From positions 37,763 to 101,762 of the forward strand of contig NZ_JACHEF010000003.1 in NCBI RefSeq assembly GCF_014207355.1: a stretch of 64,000 nt of DNA, read 5' to 3'. This stretch comes from Mesorhizobium sangaii. GTDB taxonomy: Bacteria > Pseudomonadota > Alphaproteobacteria > Rhizobiales > Rhizobiaceae. The position numbers and the translations under genes were made by a program. Positions 18,665-28,303 of this stretch are shown here, piece by piece (within the stretch, counting starts at the first letter, position 1; each line of letters begins with the position of its first letter). The notes beneath the pieces were generated by a model. That model did not search any database. It was not told where the DNA came from and was given only the letters and a program-made list of their open reading frames with translations.

Positions 18665-21600
18665 TCTCCGAATTCTGCATTCGCAGGCCAGTCGCCACCC
18701 TCCTGATGTCGTTCGCCCTCGTTCTGGGCGGACTGTTCGCGTACAAGTTCCTGCCGGTGGCGGCACTGCCCAGCGCCGAATTCCCGGTGGTCAACGTCTC
18801 GGCCCAGTTGCCCGGCGCTTCGCCGGAAACCATGGCCACATCGGTGGCGACGCCGCTGATCAAGCAGTTCGCCACCATCGCCGGCATCGATTCGATCTCG
18901 ACCACCAACTCGCTTGGCCAGACCTCGATCGCCATCCAGTTCGTGCTCAACCGCGACATTGACGCCGCAGCGGCCGACGTGCAGGCGGCGATCGCGCGCA
19001 CGCAGAAATCATTGCCGCCGCAGATGACGGCGCCGCCGAGCTATCGCAAGGTCAATCCGGCCGATGCGCCGATCCTGCTGATGTCGCTGGTCAGCGACAC
19101 GGTTCCGTTGACGGACCTCGATGCTTTCGCCGAAAACGTCATTTCGCCGTCGCTGTCGACCATCGATGGCGTCGCGCAGGTCTCGATCTTCGGCCAGCAG
19201 AAATACGCAGTGCGCATCCAGATCGATCCGACCGCGCTTGCCGCGCGCGGCATCTCGATCGATCAGCTGCAGGCAGCGATCGCGTCTGCAAACAGCAACA
19301 CGCCGCTCGGCGTGCTGCAGAACAACAAGCAGCAGCTCACCATTACGGCCAACACGCAACTGACCGACGCTGCCGGCTTCTCCAACCTCATCATCGCCAC
19401 CAAGAACGGTCACCCGGTGCGGCTGGGTGAGGTGACCCGCGTCGTCGATTCGGTGCAGACCACGACAACTGCGAGCTGGTATGACGGCACGCGCGCCATC
19501 ATCATGGCCGTGCAGCGCCAGCCCGACGCCAACACGGTCGACGTCGTCGACAAGGTCAAGGCCATGTTGCCGTCCTTCCAGGACCAGATGCCGGCCGCCG
19601 CCTCGATCAAGCTGCTCAACGACCGTTCGACCTCGATCCGCCAGGCCGTTGACGACGTGCAGTTCACGCTGCTGTTGACCATCGCGCTGGTGGTCATGGT
19701 GATCTTCGTGTTCCTGCGCCGGGTGACGGCGACGATCATACCGGCCGTGGCGGTGCCGATCTCGCTGATCGCCACGCTTGGCGCGATGTTCCTGTTCGGC
19801 TTTTCCATCGACAACATATCGCTGATGGGCCTGACGCTTGCGGTTGGCCTTGTCGTCGACGATGCCATCGTGATGCTGGAAAACATCTTCCGCCATATGG
19901 AGGAGGATGGGTTGTCGGCCTTCGATGCGTCGCTGAAGGGCGCGCGCGAAATCGGCTTCACCATCATCTCGATCTCGATTTCGCTGGTGGCCGTGTTCAT
20001 CCCCGTGCTTCTGATGGGCGGCGTGATCGGCCGCATCTTCAACGAGTTTGCCGTCGTGGTGACGGTCGCCATCCTGGCCTCGATGTTCGTGTCGCTGACG
20101 CTGACGCCGATGCTGTGCTCGCGGCTGCTGTCGGTGACGATGGCCGATCGCGACAAGCATGGCCCTGGTCACAAGCAGGACTTCATCACACGCGGCTACG
20201 ACCGGATCTTGAGCTTCTGCCTGCGGCACACCTTCCTGGTGTTCCTCGTCTTCATCGGAACCGCGGCAGCGTCGGTATGGCTGATCCAGGTCTCGCCGAA
20301 GGGCTTCTTCCCGCAGGAGGATATCGGCCAGATATCGGTGACGACCATCGCGCGCCAGGACATCTCGTTTGACGCCATGTCCAAGCTGCAAGGGCAGGTG
20401 GCCAACGTCTTCTCGCATTCGCCTTATGTCGACCATGTGGCGTGGTCGGCGGGCAGCGGCAACAATGCGCTCAACCAGGGCCAGCTCTTCGTCCAGCTCA
20501 AGGGGAAGGACCAGCGTCCCGATATCGAGAAGGTGCTTTCGAATCTAAGGCGACAACTGGCGGGCGTGGCGGGTATCGAGACCTACATGCAACCCGTGCA
20601 GAACCTGAGGCTGGGTTCGCGGTCGTCGGCCAGCGCCTATCAGCTCGTGGTTCAGGGCCTCGATACCGGCCAGACCGATATCTGGGCGCAGAAGATGAAC
20701 GACGCAATGGCGGCCGACCATACGACCTTCGCCGACGTCACCAGCGACCTGCAGAACAATGCGCTGCAGGCGACGCTGGTGGTGGATCGCGATAAAGCCG
20801 CCCAGCTCGGCATCGATACCGACACGCTGCGCTCCGCTCTCTATGGCGGGTTCGGCACCGACCAGGTTTCGACAATCTTCGGTTCGGCCGACAGCTACGA
20901 AGTCATCACCGAGCTCGATCCCAAGATCGAATGGTCGCCCGAGCGGATGCTCGCCATCCAGATGAGGACGGCGAGCGGCAGTCTGGTGCCGCTTGGCGCC
21001 TTTGCCCGGGTCGATCGCACAGCCGGCGCCTTGACGGTCAACCAGCTTGGCCAGCTGCCCGCGGTGACCATCTCCTACAATCTGCCGCAAGGTGTGGCGC
21101 TCGGCGACAGCGTGACCCGCATCGACGCGCTCAAGGAGCAGATCGGCATGCCGACGGCGATCTCGACGACCTTTGCGGGCACGGCCAAGACCTTCCAGGA
21201 TTCCCTGGCCAACCAGGGCCTGCTGATCGGCGGCGCCATCCTGACCATCTACATTGTGCTCGGCATCCTCTACGAAAGCTTCATACACCCGCTGACCATT
21301 CTCACCGGCCTGCCATCGGCAGTGCTTGGCGCCGTCGTTGCACTGCGCTTCGCAGGCATGGATCTGTCGGTGATCGCGGTGATCGGCATTCTGATGCTGA
21401 TCGGCATCGTCAAGAAGAACGGCATCATGATGGTCGACGTGGCGCTGGAACTGCGACGAGACGGGTTGTCGGCCACCGAGTCGATCCACAAGGCCTGCCT
21501 CATGCGTTTCAGGCCGATCATGATGACGACGCTGGCCGCACTGATGGGCACGTTTCCGATTGCGCTCGGCACCGGTGCAAGTGCCGAGCTGCGACAGCCG

Positions 21601-21822
21601 CTGGGCGTTGCCGTGGTCGGCGGTCTGCTTGCCTCGCAGGCGCTGACCTTGTTCGTGACGCCGGTGATCTATGTTTACATGGAGAATTTCTCGGGCTGGC
21701 TGGTCGGGCTGATGCCGAAGCGCAAGGCCGAGGAGGTCCCGAAGGAACCTGTGAGGCAGCCCTCTCTATTCGATGTCAACGAAGAGCAGCAGCTCGAACC
21801 GCAGAAGACGGCCGCCGAATAG
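18661..21822 (+). CDS. RND-family multidrug efflux pump, inner-membrane subunit
   Basis: A 1053-residue HAE1-type RND transporter of normal length. It has the usual pattern of one N-terminal transmembrane helix (about 10-30), a large periplasmic loop, a helix cluster (about 335-550), a second loop and a final helix cluster. The proton-relay aspartates appear in VGLVVDDAIVMLENI (transmembrane helix 4). The family N-terminus FCIRRPVATLL is clear. The sequence resembles the MdtBC/MuxBC branch more than AcrB in the opening region (AALPSAEFPVV). ATG overlaps the adaptor stop. No regulator is adjacent, and the substrates are unknown. Confidence 0.94.
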   Translation: MISEFCIRRPVATLLMSFALVLGGLFAYKFLPVAALPSAEFPVVNVSAQLPGASPETMATSVATPLIKQFATIAGIDSISTTNSLGQTSIAIQFVLNRDIDAAAADVQAAIARTQKSLPPQMTAPPSYRKVNPADAPILLMSLVSDTVPLTDLDAFAENVISPSLSTIDGVAQVSIFGQQKYAVRIQIDPTALAARGISIDQLQAAIASANSNTPLGVLQNNKQQLTITANTQLTDAAGFSNLIIATKNGHPVRLGEVTRVVDSVQTTTTASWYDGTRAIIMAVQRQPDANTVDVVDKVKAMLPSFQDQMPAAASIKLLNDRSTSIRQAVDDVQFTLLLTIALVVMVIFVFLRRVTATIIPAVAVPISLIATLGAMFLFGFSIDNISLMGLTLAVGLVVDDAIVMLENIFRHMEEDGLSAFDASLKGAREIGFTIISISISLVAVFIPVLLMGGVIGRIFNEFAVVVTVAILASMFVSLTLTPMLCSRLLSVTMADRDKHGPGHKQDFITRGYDRILSFCLRHTFLVFLVFIGTAAASVWLIQVSPKGFFPQEDIGQISVTTIARQDISFDAMSKLQGQVANVFSHSPYVDHVAWSAGSGNNALNQGQLFVQLKGKDQRPDIEKVLSNLRRQLAGVAGIETYMQPVQNLRLGSRSSASAYQLVVQGLDTGQTDIWAQKMNDAMAADHTTFADVTSDLQNNALQATLVVDRDKAAQLGIDTDTLRSALYGGFGTDQVSTIFGSADSYEVITELDPKIEWSPERMLAIQMRTASGSLVPLGAFARVDRTAGALTVNQLGQLPAVTISYNLPQGVALGDSVTRIDALKEQIGMPTAISTTFAGTAKTFQDSLANQGLLIGGAILTIYIVLGILYESFIHPLTILTGLPSAVLGAVVALRFAGMDLSVIAVIGILMLIGIVKKNGIMMVDVALELRRDGLSATESIHKACLMRFRPIMMTTLAALMGTFPIALGTGASAELRQPLGVAVVGGLLASQALTLFVTPVIYVYMENFSGWLVGLMPKRKAEEVPKEPVRQPSLFDVNEEQQLEPQKTAAE

Positions 21823-21895
21823 AAGTCGAGGTCGCGTGGATCTGGCCTAAGGCGTCGCGCTTGCGGTGGCATCACCGGAAACGTAATTTGCCGTC

Positions 21896-22501
21896 ATGTC
21901 ACACGATCACGACCACGACAACGAGCTCGATCCTTTTGCCGCGCGGGTGCGTGCGCTGGAGACGATCCTCACTCGCAAGGGGCTGATTGATCCGGCCGCG
22001 ATCGATGTCATCGTCGATACCTACGAAACCAGGATCGGCCCGCGCAATGGCGCCAAGGTGGTGGCGAAGGCCTGGAGCGATCCTGCCTATGCCGACTGGC
22101 TGAGGCGCGATGCGACGGCGGCGATCGAATCGCTCAGCTACACCGGCCGCCAGGGCGAGCATATGCAGGCGGTCTTCAACACCGAGGACACGCACAATCT
22201 CGTCGTCTGCACGCTGTGCTCCTGTTATCCGTGGTCGGTACTCGGCCTTCCGCCGGTCTGGTACAAGGCGCCGCCCTACCGCTCGCGCGCGGTCATCGAT
22301 CCGCGCGGCGTGCTGGAGGAGTTCGGGCTGACGCTGCCAACGACCAAAAAGATCCGCGTCTGGGATTCCACCGCCGAGCTGCGCTATCTCGTCGTGCCGA
22401 TGCGGCCCGACGGCACCGAGGGCTGGAGCGAGGAGCGGTTGGCCGATCTGGTGAGCCGCGACGCAATGATCGGCACCGCACTGGCGAGGCAGCCGGCATG
22501 A
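21896..22501 (+). CDS. nthA: Nitrile hydratase alpha subunit, cobalt type
   Basis: A 201-residue subunit of the enzyme that hydrates nitriles to amides. The metal site is VCTLCSC with C105, C108 and C110. Threonine after the first cysteine marks the non-corrin cobalt class (iron enzymes have serine there). The N-terminus is His/Asp-rich ([10 protein letters not shown]), which could bind metal but is not a family requirement. It overlaps nthB by four bases and heads a three-gene operon with the accessory gene. No amidase lies nearby, so the amide must be handled elsewhere. An alternative substrate such as thiocyanate is less likely because thiocyanate hydrolase has three subunits. Confidence 0.93.
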   Translation: MSHDHDHDNELDPFAARVRALETILTRKGLIDPAAIDVIVDTYETRIGPRNGAKVVAKAWSDPAYADWLRRDATAAIESLSYTGRQGEHMQAVFNTEDTHNLVVCTLCSCYPWSVLGLPPVWYKAPPYRSRAVIDPRGVLEEFGLTLPTTKKIRVWDSTAELRYLVVPMRPDGTEGWSEERLADLVSRDAMIGTALARQPA

Positions 22502-23157
22502 ACGGACCGCAGGACCTTGGCGGGCAGATGGGCTTCGGTCCGGTCGCGCCGGAAATTGACGAGCCGTATTTCCATGCCGCCTGGGAAAGGCGGGCGCTGG
22601 GTGTGACCTTATGCGCCGGCGCGATGGGCGCATGGAACATCGATGAGAGCCGGCATGCGCGGGAATCGCTGCATCCCGCCGATTACTATGCCTCCAGCTA
22701 CTACGAGATCTGGATCAAGGCGCTGGAAGTGCTGCTCAAGCGGCATGGTTTTGTCAGCGAGCGCGATCTTGAGGCAGGCACGGCGGTCGATCCGGCGGCG
22801 GTGCCGAAACGGGTGCTGAAAGCGGAAAACGTGCCTGCGGTGCTGGCCACGGGCGGTCCTTGCGACCGGCCGGTGGCGCAGCCGGCCCGGTTCAAGGCCG
22901 GCGATCCCGTGCGGACCAAGAACTTCAACCCGACTGGCCACACGCGGCTGCCGCGCTATGCACGCGGCAAACATGGAACGGTCGAGGCGGTGCGCGACGG
23001 CTTCGTGTTCCCCGACAGCAACGCGCATGGCCAGGGCGAAAACCCGCAATGGGTCTACACGGTGGTTTTCGAAGGGTCGGAAATCTGGGGCGAGGGCGCC
23101 GACCCGACGCTGAGCGTGTCGATCGATGCCTGGGAGAGCTATCTTGAGCCGGCGTGA
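22498..23157 (+). CDS. nthB: Nitrile hydratase beta subunit
   Basis: A 219-residue beta subunit. The N-terminal helical arm ([16 protein letters not shown]) wraps the alpha subunit. The C-terminal SH3-like barrel (about 125-215) includes [21 protein letters not shown] and ends in the ESYL segment. The ATG is the four-base overlap with nthA, so the upstream part of the open frame (from 22216) is only a shadow. Length and order (alpha, beta, accessory) match cobalt-type clusters of rhizobia. Confidence 0.92.
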   Translation: MNGPQDLGGQMGFGPVAPEIDEPYFHAAWERRALGVTLCAGAMGAWNIDESRHARESLHPADYYASSYYEIWIKALEVLLKRHGFVSERDLEAGTAVDPAAVPKRVLKAENVPAVLATGGPCDRPVAQPARFKAGDPVRTKNFNPTGHTRLPRYARGKHGTVEAVRDGFVFPDSNAHGQGENPQWVYTVVFEGSEIWGEGADPTLSVSIDAWESYLEPA

Positions 23158-23509
23158 GGCAAACGGACCTGCAGTCGATTTACCGCTTGGTGTCGATGCC
23201 GCGGTCTTTGCCGAGCCATGGCAGGCCGAAGCGTTTGCCATGACGGTGGCGTTGCATGACAAGGGCCTGTTTTCGTGGAGCGAATGGGCCCAGGCACTGT
23301 CGGCCCAGGTTAAGAAGCCAGGTGCTGCGATTGACGGTCATGACTATTACGAACATTGGCTGGCGGCGCTGGAAAGCCTGCTTGTCTCGAAAGGGCTGGC
23401 CGCCAAGGCGGATGTCGATGCCATGGCTGAAGCCTGGGAGCGCGCCGCGCACGCCACTCCGCATGGCAAGCCGATCCTGCTGGAGAACGACCCCAGGCCA
23501 ACCCGATAG
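23144..23509 (+). CDS. Nitrile hydratase accessory protein (metal-site activator)
   Basis: A 121-residue protein of the NHase beta-N-terminal-like accessory family, needed for metal loading of the alpha subunit by subunit exchange. Residues such as FAMTVALHDKGLFSWSEWA and HDYYEHWLAALE resemble the beta arm. It overlaps the end of nthB. The likely start is TTG 23144, giving SRREANG, 14 bases before the nthB stop. ATG 23126 is the alternative. It contains no cysteine, so it is unlikely to hold cobalt by thiol ligands. The gap to 23676 holds only a short 24-bp-period direct repeat (ATAGATCGTGGCG at 23506 and 23530). Confidence 0.82.
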   Translation: MSRREANGPAVDLPLGVDAAVFAEPWQAEAFAMTVALHDKGLFSWSEWAQALSAQVKKPGAAIDGHDYYEHWLAALESLLVSKGLAAKADVDAMAEAWERAAHATPHGKPILLENDPRPTR

Positions 23510-23676
23510 ATCGTGGCGGCAGCCCGACCATAGATCGTGGCGCTGCTGCGTCCGTTCTCTTTACGTTCTTGTTTGCGCCTGATAGCCTGACCGTCGGTGG
23601 CACTGAAGCGCCCCGACACGTCGATGGTGGTGGCGGCTATCTTGTCTTTCCCTTGCGAATCCGGTCTCTCGCGCTG

Positions 23677-24804
23677 ATGGAATTCTCTCCCCAACAGGAC
23701 GAGGCGCTGCAAGCGGTTGCCCGCTGGCTGAAGACCGGAAAGCCGCAGCTGTTCCGGCTGTTCGGCTATGCCGGGACCGGCAAGACGACGCTGGCGCGCT
23801 ATTTCGCCGAGCATGTCGACGGCCAGGTGCAGTTCGCCGCCTTCACCGGCAAGGCCGCACAGGTGCTGCGCTCCAAGGGTGCGGTCAACGCCCGCACCAT
23901 CCATTCGCTGATCTATCGGCCGAAAGGAGAGGAATCGGTGTCGGACGAGGTCACCGGCAAGACCTCGATGTCACCGACCTTTTCGCTCAACCGGCAGAGC
24001 CCGATCTCGCGGGCGAAACTGGTCGTCATCGACGAATGTTCGATGGTCGACGAACAGCTTGGCCGCGACCTGATGAGCTTCGGTACGCCGATTCTGGTGC
24101 TTGGCGACCCCGGCCAGCTGCCGCCGATTTCGGGCGGCGGCTTCTTCACCGACCACGAGCCGGATTTCCTGCTCACCGAAATCCACCGGCAGGCGCGCGA
24201 CAACCCGATCCTGCGGCTGGCGCTCGACGTTCGCGAGGGCCGCGAGTTCATGCGCGGCGACTATGGCACGGCACAGGTGATCGGCAAGGAAGACGTCACC
24301 CAGGAGCTGGTGCTGAAGGCCGACCAGGTGCTGGTCGGCACCAACCGCACGCGGCGGCGCTACAATCAGCGGCTGCGCGAGCTCAAAGGCTTCAATGCCG
24401 ACTATCCGCAGGCCGGCGACAAGCTCGTCTGCCTGCGCAACGATCCGGCCAAGGGCCTGCTCAACGGCTCGCTGTGGAAGGTGATGACCTCGTCGCGCGA
24501 GACGGTGAAGCCCGGCATCAACCTTCTGGTGTCGCCGGAAGAGGACGATCCGGATCGCGGCGTCGCCAAGATCAAACTGCTCAAGGCGGCCTTCGAGGAT
24601 CCGGATGCCGACATCCCCTGGCAGCAGAAGAAGCGCTTCGACGATTTCGACTATGGTTACGCGCTGACCGTGCACAAGGCGCAGGGCTCGCAATGGAACG
24701 AGATCGTGCTGTTCGATGAAAGCTGGGCCTTCAAGGAAACACGCCAGCGCTGGCTCTACACCGCCATCACGCGCGCGGCCGAGCGGCTGACGATCGTCAG
24801 GTAG
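23677..24804 (+). CDS. SF1 DNA helicase, RecD/Dda-like
   Basis: A 375-residue ATP-dependent helicase of superfamily 1B. Motif I (GYAGTGKTT) is at about 30-38, and motif II (VVIDECSMVD) follows around 110. Then come motif III (LVLGDPGQLPPI) and the C-terminal motif ALTVHKAQGSQW with a late YTAITRAAERL. The size and lack of an N-terminal domain resemble phage T4 Dda and the short RecD-like helicases rather than RecD2. ATG 23677 begins MEFSPQQDEAL, where the fold starts. The frame is open back to 23569 without other support. Role in repair or recombination is inferred from the family. Confidence 0.9.
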   Translation: MEFSPQQDEALQAVARWLKTGKPQLFRLFGYAGTGKTTLARYFAEHVDGQVQFAAFTGKAAQVLRSKGAVNARTIHSLIYRPKGEESVSDEVTGKTSMSPTFSLNRQSPISRAKLVVIDECSMVDEQLGRDLMSFGTPILVLGDPGQLPPISGGGFFTDHEPDFLLTEIHRQARDNPILRLALDVREGREFMRGDYGTAQVIGKEDVTQELVLKADQVLVGTNRTRRRYNQRLRELKGFNADYPQAGDKLVCLRNDPAKGLLNGSLWKVMTSSRETVKPGINLLVSPEEDDPDRGVAKIKLLKAAFEDPDADIPWQQKKRFDDFDYGYALTVHKAQGSQWNEIVLFDESWAFKETRQRWLYTAITRAAERLTIVR

Positions 24805-24838
24805 CAGGCACTCACCGGGCCCGCGGGGCTGTCGTGTT

Positions 24839-25255
24839 TCAGCCGCGACCCTGTTGCTTTTCGGTCGGCCGGGCTCCAAGCCATTGCCAGGCCGAGGCTT
24901 CATCCTCGGTCTCGAAGTGCTTGAATTCGATTGACGGCGCATCCCGCAGGACGTGTTGCGCGTCCGCGGTCCAGTCCGGCTCGCCGATCGTCGCGCAACG
25001 TCCGACATGTTCCATTGCATGGGCGGTGCCCTGCTTCAGGGTGTCTTCCGCAATATTGGCCCAGTCGACGCCATCGTGGTCGACAAGGCGCACCAGCACG
25101 TCGATGTGTGGGTGAAGGGCATAGGCTGCCTCCATCAACCCGAAAAGGTTTTCGCCATCGGCTGCGGAGACGTGGCCGACGACGTCGATGGCGAGAAGGT
25201 CGTCACGGCTGGTCTCGAGACGACGAATGGCCGGTACGGCATCGAGAAAATTCAT
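24839..25255 (-). CDS. SpoIIAA-like (STAS-fold) protein
   Basis: A 138-residue protein of the SpoIIAA-like/STAS-SEC14 family (PF11964 type). The pattern is a short N-terminal strand region, ETSRDDLLAIDVVGHVSAADGE, then alternating strands and helices ending in a FETEDEASAWQWL helix. These are single-domain cytosolic proteins without known catalytic activity. AAAGGAAG precedes the ATG. It is convergent with the helicase gene and divergent from pdxJ. Function is unknown. Confidence 0.8.
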   Translation of the reverse strand: MNFLDAVPAIRRLETSRDDLLAIDVVGHVSAADGENLFGLMEAAYALHPHIDVLVRLVDHDGVDWANIAEDTLKQGTAHAMEHVGRCATIGEPDWTADAQHVLRDAPSIEFKHFETEDEASAWQWLGARPTEKQQGRG

Positions 25256-25368
25256 GGCGCTTCCTTTCGCGGACTCACTTCATCAGGCTTGGAACACCCG
25301 AAACCCCCTGTCTGTTCCCGCCAAAGGCATTATAGGTGGCGCGTCGAATGATTTCCGAGGCCGCCTCC

Positions 25369-26109
25369 ATGCCCGCAAAACTCTCCGTCAATCTCAATGC
25401 CGTCGCCATGCTGCGTAACCGGCGCGACCTGCCGTGGCCGAGTGTGACCGGCCTCGGCCGTATCGCGCTCGCAGCCGGGGCGCATGGGTTGACGGTGCAT
25501 CCACGCCCCGACGAGCGGCACACGAGACACTCCGATCTGCCTGAGATACGGTCCTTGATCGACGACGAATTTCCGCGCGCGGAATTCAACATCGAGGGCT
25601 ATCCGACCGAGGATTTCCTGGTGCTTGTGGAAAAGCATCAGCCTGAACAGGTGACGCTGGTGCCGGACGATCCGGCGCAGGCGACGTCGGACCATGGCTG
25701 GAACTTTGCCGCCGAGGCCGCGTTCCTTACTCCGATCGTCAAGCGTCTGAAGAAGGGGGGCTTTCGTGTGTCGCTGTTTTCGGACCCGGACCCCGCGGGC
25801 GTGACGGCCGCGCGTGACACCGGTGCCGACCGCATAGAGCTTTATACGGGTCCGTATGGCAGTTATTATTCCGATCCCGCCCGAGCGGCCAAGGAGTTGG
25901 AAAAACTGGGAAAAACCGCTGATGCCGCGCTTGCCGCCGGTCTTCAGGTCAATGCCGGGCACGATCTGGTGGTCAGCAACCTTCCGGCACTGGCAAAGCG
26001 CATTCCCGCATTGGCCGAAGTGTCGATCGGACATGGGTTGACAGCCGACGCGTTGGAGTATGGCATGGCCGGCACGGTGGGGCGGTTCCTGAAAGCCTGC
26101 GGGTGGTAG
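25369..26109 (+). CDS. pdxJ: Pyridoxine 5'-phosphate synthase
   Basis: A 246-residue TIM-barrel enzyme that makes pyridoxine 5'-phosphate from 1-deoxyxylulose 5-phosphate and 3-amino-2-oxopropyl phosphate, the last ring-forming step of the DXP-dependent vitamin B6 route. Visible family segments are [41 protein letters not shown] and INAGHDL-like VNAGHDLV. Length is normal. Start candidates lie upstream in frame (25336, 25348), but ATG 25369 begins the family N-terminus and has GAGG eight bases before it. Confidence 0.95.
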   Translation: MPAKLSVNLNAVAMLRNRRDLPWPSVTGLGRIALAAGAHGLTVHPRPDERHTRHSDLPEIRSLIDDEFPRAEFNIEGYPTEDFLVLVEKHQPEQVTLVPDDPAQATSDHGWNFAAEAAFLTPIVKRLKKGGFRVSLFSDPDPAGVTAARDTGADRIELYTGPYGSYYSDPARAAKELEKLGKTADAALAAGLQVNAGHDLVVSNLPALAKRIPALAEVSIGHGLTADALEYGMAGTVGRFLKACGW

Positions 26110-26133
26110 GGTTGAGCCGCGCATTGAAAGTAT

Positions 26134-26206
26134 GGCAGCCATCGCGTGCAATTGATATCGTATCGCAGCATGCATAGAGCACCGCGCGCTTGTCGGAGAG
26201 TGGTCG
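26134..26206 (+). promoter_or_regulatory. Conserved kup leader region, copy 1
   Basis: This 73-base upstream region is clearly homologous to 28227-28303 ahead of the second kup gene (shared GCAGC/GAGCC, TTGATAT, ATCGCAGCA, ACCGCGC and TTATCGGAG-like blocks). A TTGATA -35-like box is present. Conservation between the two leaders points to shared control, or to the original duplication unit. Confidence 0.55.
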
Positions 26207-28120
26207 ATGGACCTTGCCAGTAGCGGTAGCGAGGCTGGAACCGTCGAACAATCGAGCCATTCCGAAGTCGAAAAGCACAGTACCAAGGTTCTGATGCTGG
26301 GCGCGCTCGGTGTCGTCTATGGCGATATCGGCACCAGCCCCATCTACGCCTTCCGAGAAGCGCTCCATGCTTCTCCCGGCGCCGATACGCGTAGCGATGT
26401 GCTGGGCGTTCTGTCGCTGATCGTCTGGGCGCTGACGATTATCGTCACCATAAAGTATGTCGCCTTCGTGCTTCGCGCAGACAACAAGGGCGAGGGCGGT
26501 ACGCTATCCCTGATGTCGCTTGCACGTAGCGCCTATCCGAAAGGCGCCCGACTAATTCTCGGGATCGGGCTTTGCGGTGCGGCGCTGTTCTTTGGCGACG
26601 CTATCATCACACCGGCCATCTCCGTGCTGTCCGCGGTCGAAGGCCTGGAGGTGGTGACCCCGACATTGGATGCCTATGTCGTGCCCATCACGCTGGTCAT
26701 CCTGGCCTTTCTGTTTTCGGTGCAACGCTTCGGCACCGGAAAGGTCGCGGCGGTGTTCGGGCCGGTGACAGCGCTTTGGTTCCTGGCCATCGGCATCGCA
26801 GGACTCTATCACCTGACGGACGATCCATCGGTCCTGATGGCGATCAATCCTTACTACGCCGTGTATTATCTCGCCGGTACTCCGACCGCCGCCTTTGTGA
26901 CCGTCGGTGCCGTGTTCCTGGCAGTGACCGGGGCCGAGGCGCTCTATGTCGATCTCGGCCATTTCGGGCGCAAGCCGATCGTGATGGCCTGGTTTTCCGT
27001 GGTTTTCCCGTGCCTGCTGCTCAACTATTTCGGGCAAGGCGCCTTTGTCCTGGCCAATGGTGGCAGGCCGACCAATCCATTCTTTCAGATGCTGCCTGAC
27101 TGGGCCCTGATGCCGATGGTGGGCATGGCAACGGCCGCGACCGTTATCGCCAGCCAGGCGGTCATCTCAGGCGCTTTTTCACTGACCCGTCAGGCCGTCC
27201 AGCTCAACCTTTTGCCCCGCATCGAGGTGCAGCATACCTCTGAAATGCAGCTCGGGCAGATTTACATGCCCCGCGTCAACCTGCTCATCGCGATCGGGGT
27301 GATGCTGCTGGTGGTAGGTTTCGGCAGCTCGAGTGCGCTGGCCTCCGCTTACGGAATTTCGGTGACCGGCGAAATGCTGATGACGACCATTTTGCTGTTC
27401 GTGGTGATGCGCAAGATGTGGAAATGGAAGCTGGCGCTTGCCTTGGCTCTGGCCCTGCTGTTCGGTATTATCGACAGCGGCTTCTTCTTGGCAAATGTCG
27501 TGAAGATCTTCGAAGGCGGATGGGTATCAATTACTGTCGCCTGCATGATGGGGCTGATCATGTCGACTTGGATTCGCGGCACCCGCTATCTGTTCGACAA
27601 GACGCGGCGCAACGAGATCCCGCTCGATTTCCTCGCCGGCAACCTGTTGAACAAGAAGCCGCAGCTGGTGTCCGGCACCGCCGTGTTCCTGACCAGCGAT
27701 CCGCTCAGCGCGCCAACGGCGCTGATGCACAGCCTGAAACACTACAAGGTGCTGCACGAGCAGAACGTCATCCTTTCGGTGGTGACCGCGCCGCAGCCGG
27801 TGGTGCCCGACAGCGAGCGGGTCAAGATGGAGACGGTCAACGAACTGTTCATGCGGGTGACGCTGACCTTCGGCTACATGGAGCAGCCCAACATCCCGCG
27901 CGCGCTGGCGATCTGCCGCAAGCAGGGCTGGAAGTTCGACATCATGACGACCTCGTTCTTCCTGTCGCGACGTTCGCTCAAGGCCTCGCCCAATTCCGGC
28001 ATGCCGGTGTGGCAGGACCGGTTGTTCATCGGCCTGGCGCGTACGGCGGCCGATGCGACCGAATATTTCCAGATCCCCACCGGCCGTGTGGTAGAGATCG
28101 GTACGCAGGTGGCGATCTGA
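26207..28120 (+). CDS. kup: Kup-family low-affinity potassium transporter, copy 1
   Basis: A 637-residue potassium:proton symporter of the Kup/HAK/KT family with about 12 transmembrane segments and a cytosolic C-terminal tail (about 500-637). The diagnostic N-terminal motif [15 protein letters not shown] follows a short acidic extension. It is the first of two tandem kup genes. The first 460 residues differ moderately between copies, while the last 178 residues and their DNA are nearly identical, which shows recent gene conversion. The gap to kup2 is 183 bases, so co-transcription is possible, although each copy has its own leader. Confidence 0.95.
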   Translation: MDLASSGSEAGTVEQSSHSEVEKHSTKVLMLGALGVVYGDIGTSPIYAFREALHASPGADTRSDVLGVLSLIVWALTIIVTIKYVAFVLRADNKGEGGTLSLMSLARSAYPKGARLILGIGLCGAALFFGDAIITPAISVLSAVEGLEVVTPTLDAYVVPITLVILAFLFSVQRFGTGKVAAVFGPVTALWFLAIGIAGLYHLTDDPSVLMAINPYYAVYYLAGTPTAAFVTVGAVFLAVTGAEALYVDLGHFGRKPIVMAWFSVVFPCLLLNYFGQGAFVLANGGRPTNPFFQMLPDWALMPMVGMATAATVIASQAVISGAFSLTRQAVQLNLLPRIEVQHTSEMQLGQIYMPRVNLLIAIGVMLLVVGFGSSSALASAYGISVTGEMLMTTILLFVVMRKMWKWKLALALALALLFGIIDSGFFLANVVKIFEGGWVSITVACMMGLIMSTWIRGTRYLFDKTRRNEIPLDFLAGNLLNKKPQLVSGTAVFLTSDPLSAPTALMHSLKHYKVLHEQNVILSVVTAPQPVVPDSERVKMETVNELFMRVTLTFGYMEQPNIPRALAICRKQGWKFDIMTTSFFLSRRSLKASPNSGMPVWQDRLFIGLARTAADATEYFQIPTGRVVEIGTQVAI

Positions 28121-28123
28121 CGG
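27594..28123. repeat. Gene-conversion tract shared by the two kup genes
   Basis: These 530 bases match 29697-30226 with about five substitutions. The matching tract begins at about the codons for FDKTRRNE and ends three to four bases after the stop codon, where similarity collapses abruptly. Confidence 0.9.
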
Positions 28124-28226
28124 ACGCACATGCTGCCGGTCCTGCTGGTGCGACCATGCCTGCAAATCGAGCCCGCGAATCTCGCGTGGGCCGATGATCT
28201 CCCGAGCAGCCGAGCGTTGCCGGCAT

Positions 28227-28303
28227 GGGAGCCATCACGCGACGGCACTTGATATTGCATCGCAGCAAGCGTAGATGACCGCGCACTTATCGGAGTGTCG
28301 TCC
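28227..28303 (+). promoter_or_regulatory. Conserved kup leader region, copy 2
   Basis: Second copy of the leader described at 26134-26206, running up to the kup2 ATG with GGAG eight bases before it. The sequence between the kup1 stop and this leader (28124-28226) shows no gene. Confidence 0.55.

Noticed and set aside
19009..20436. 475-codon frame antisense to the RND pump
   Set aside because: Charged low-information translation, no start signal; the RND frame is fully conserved.
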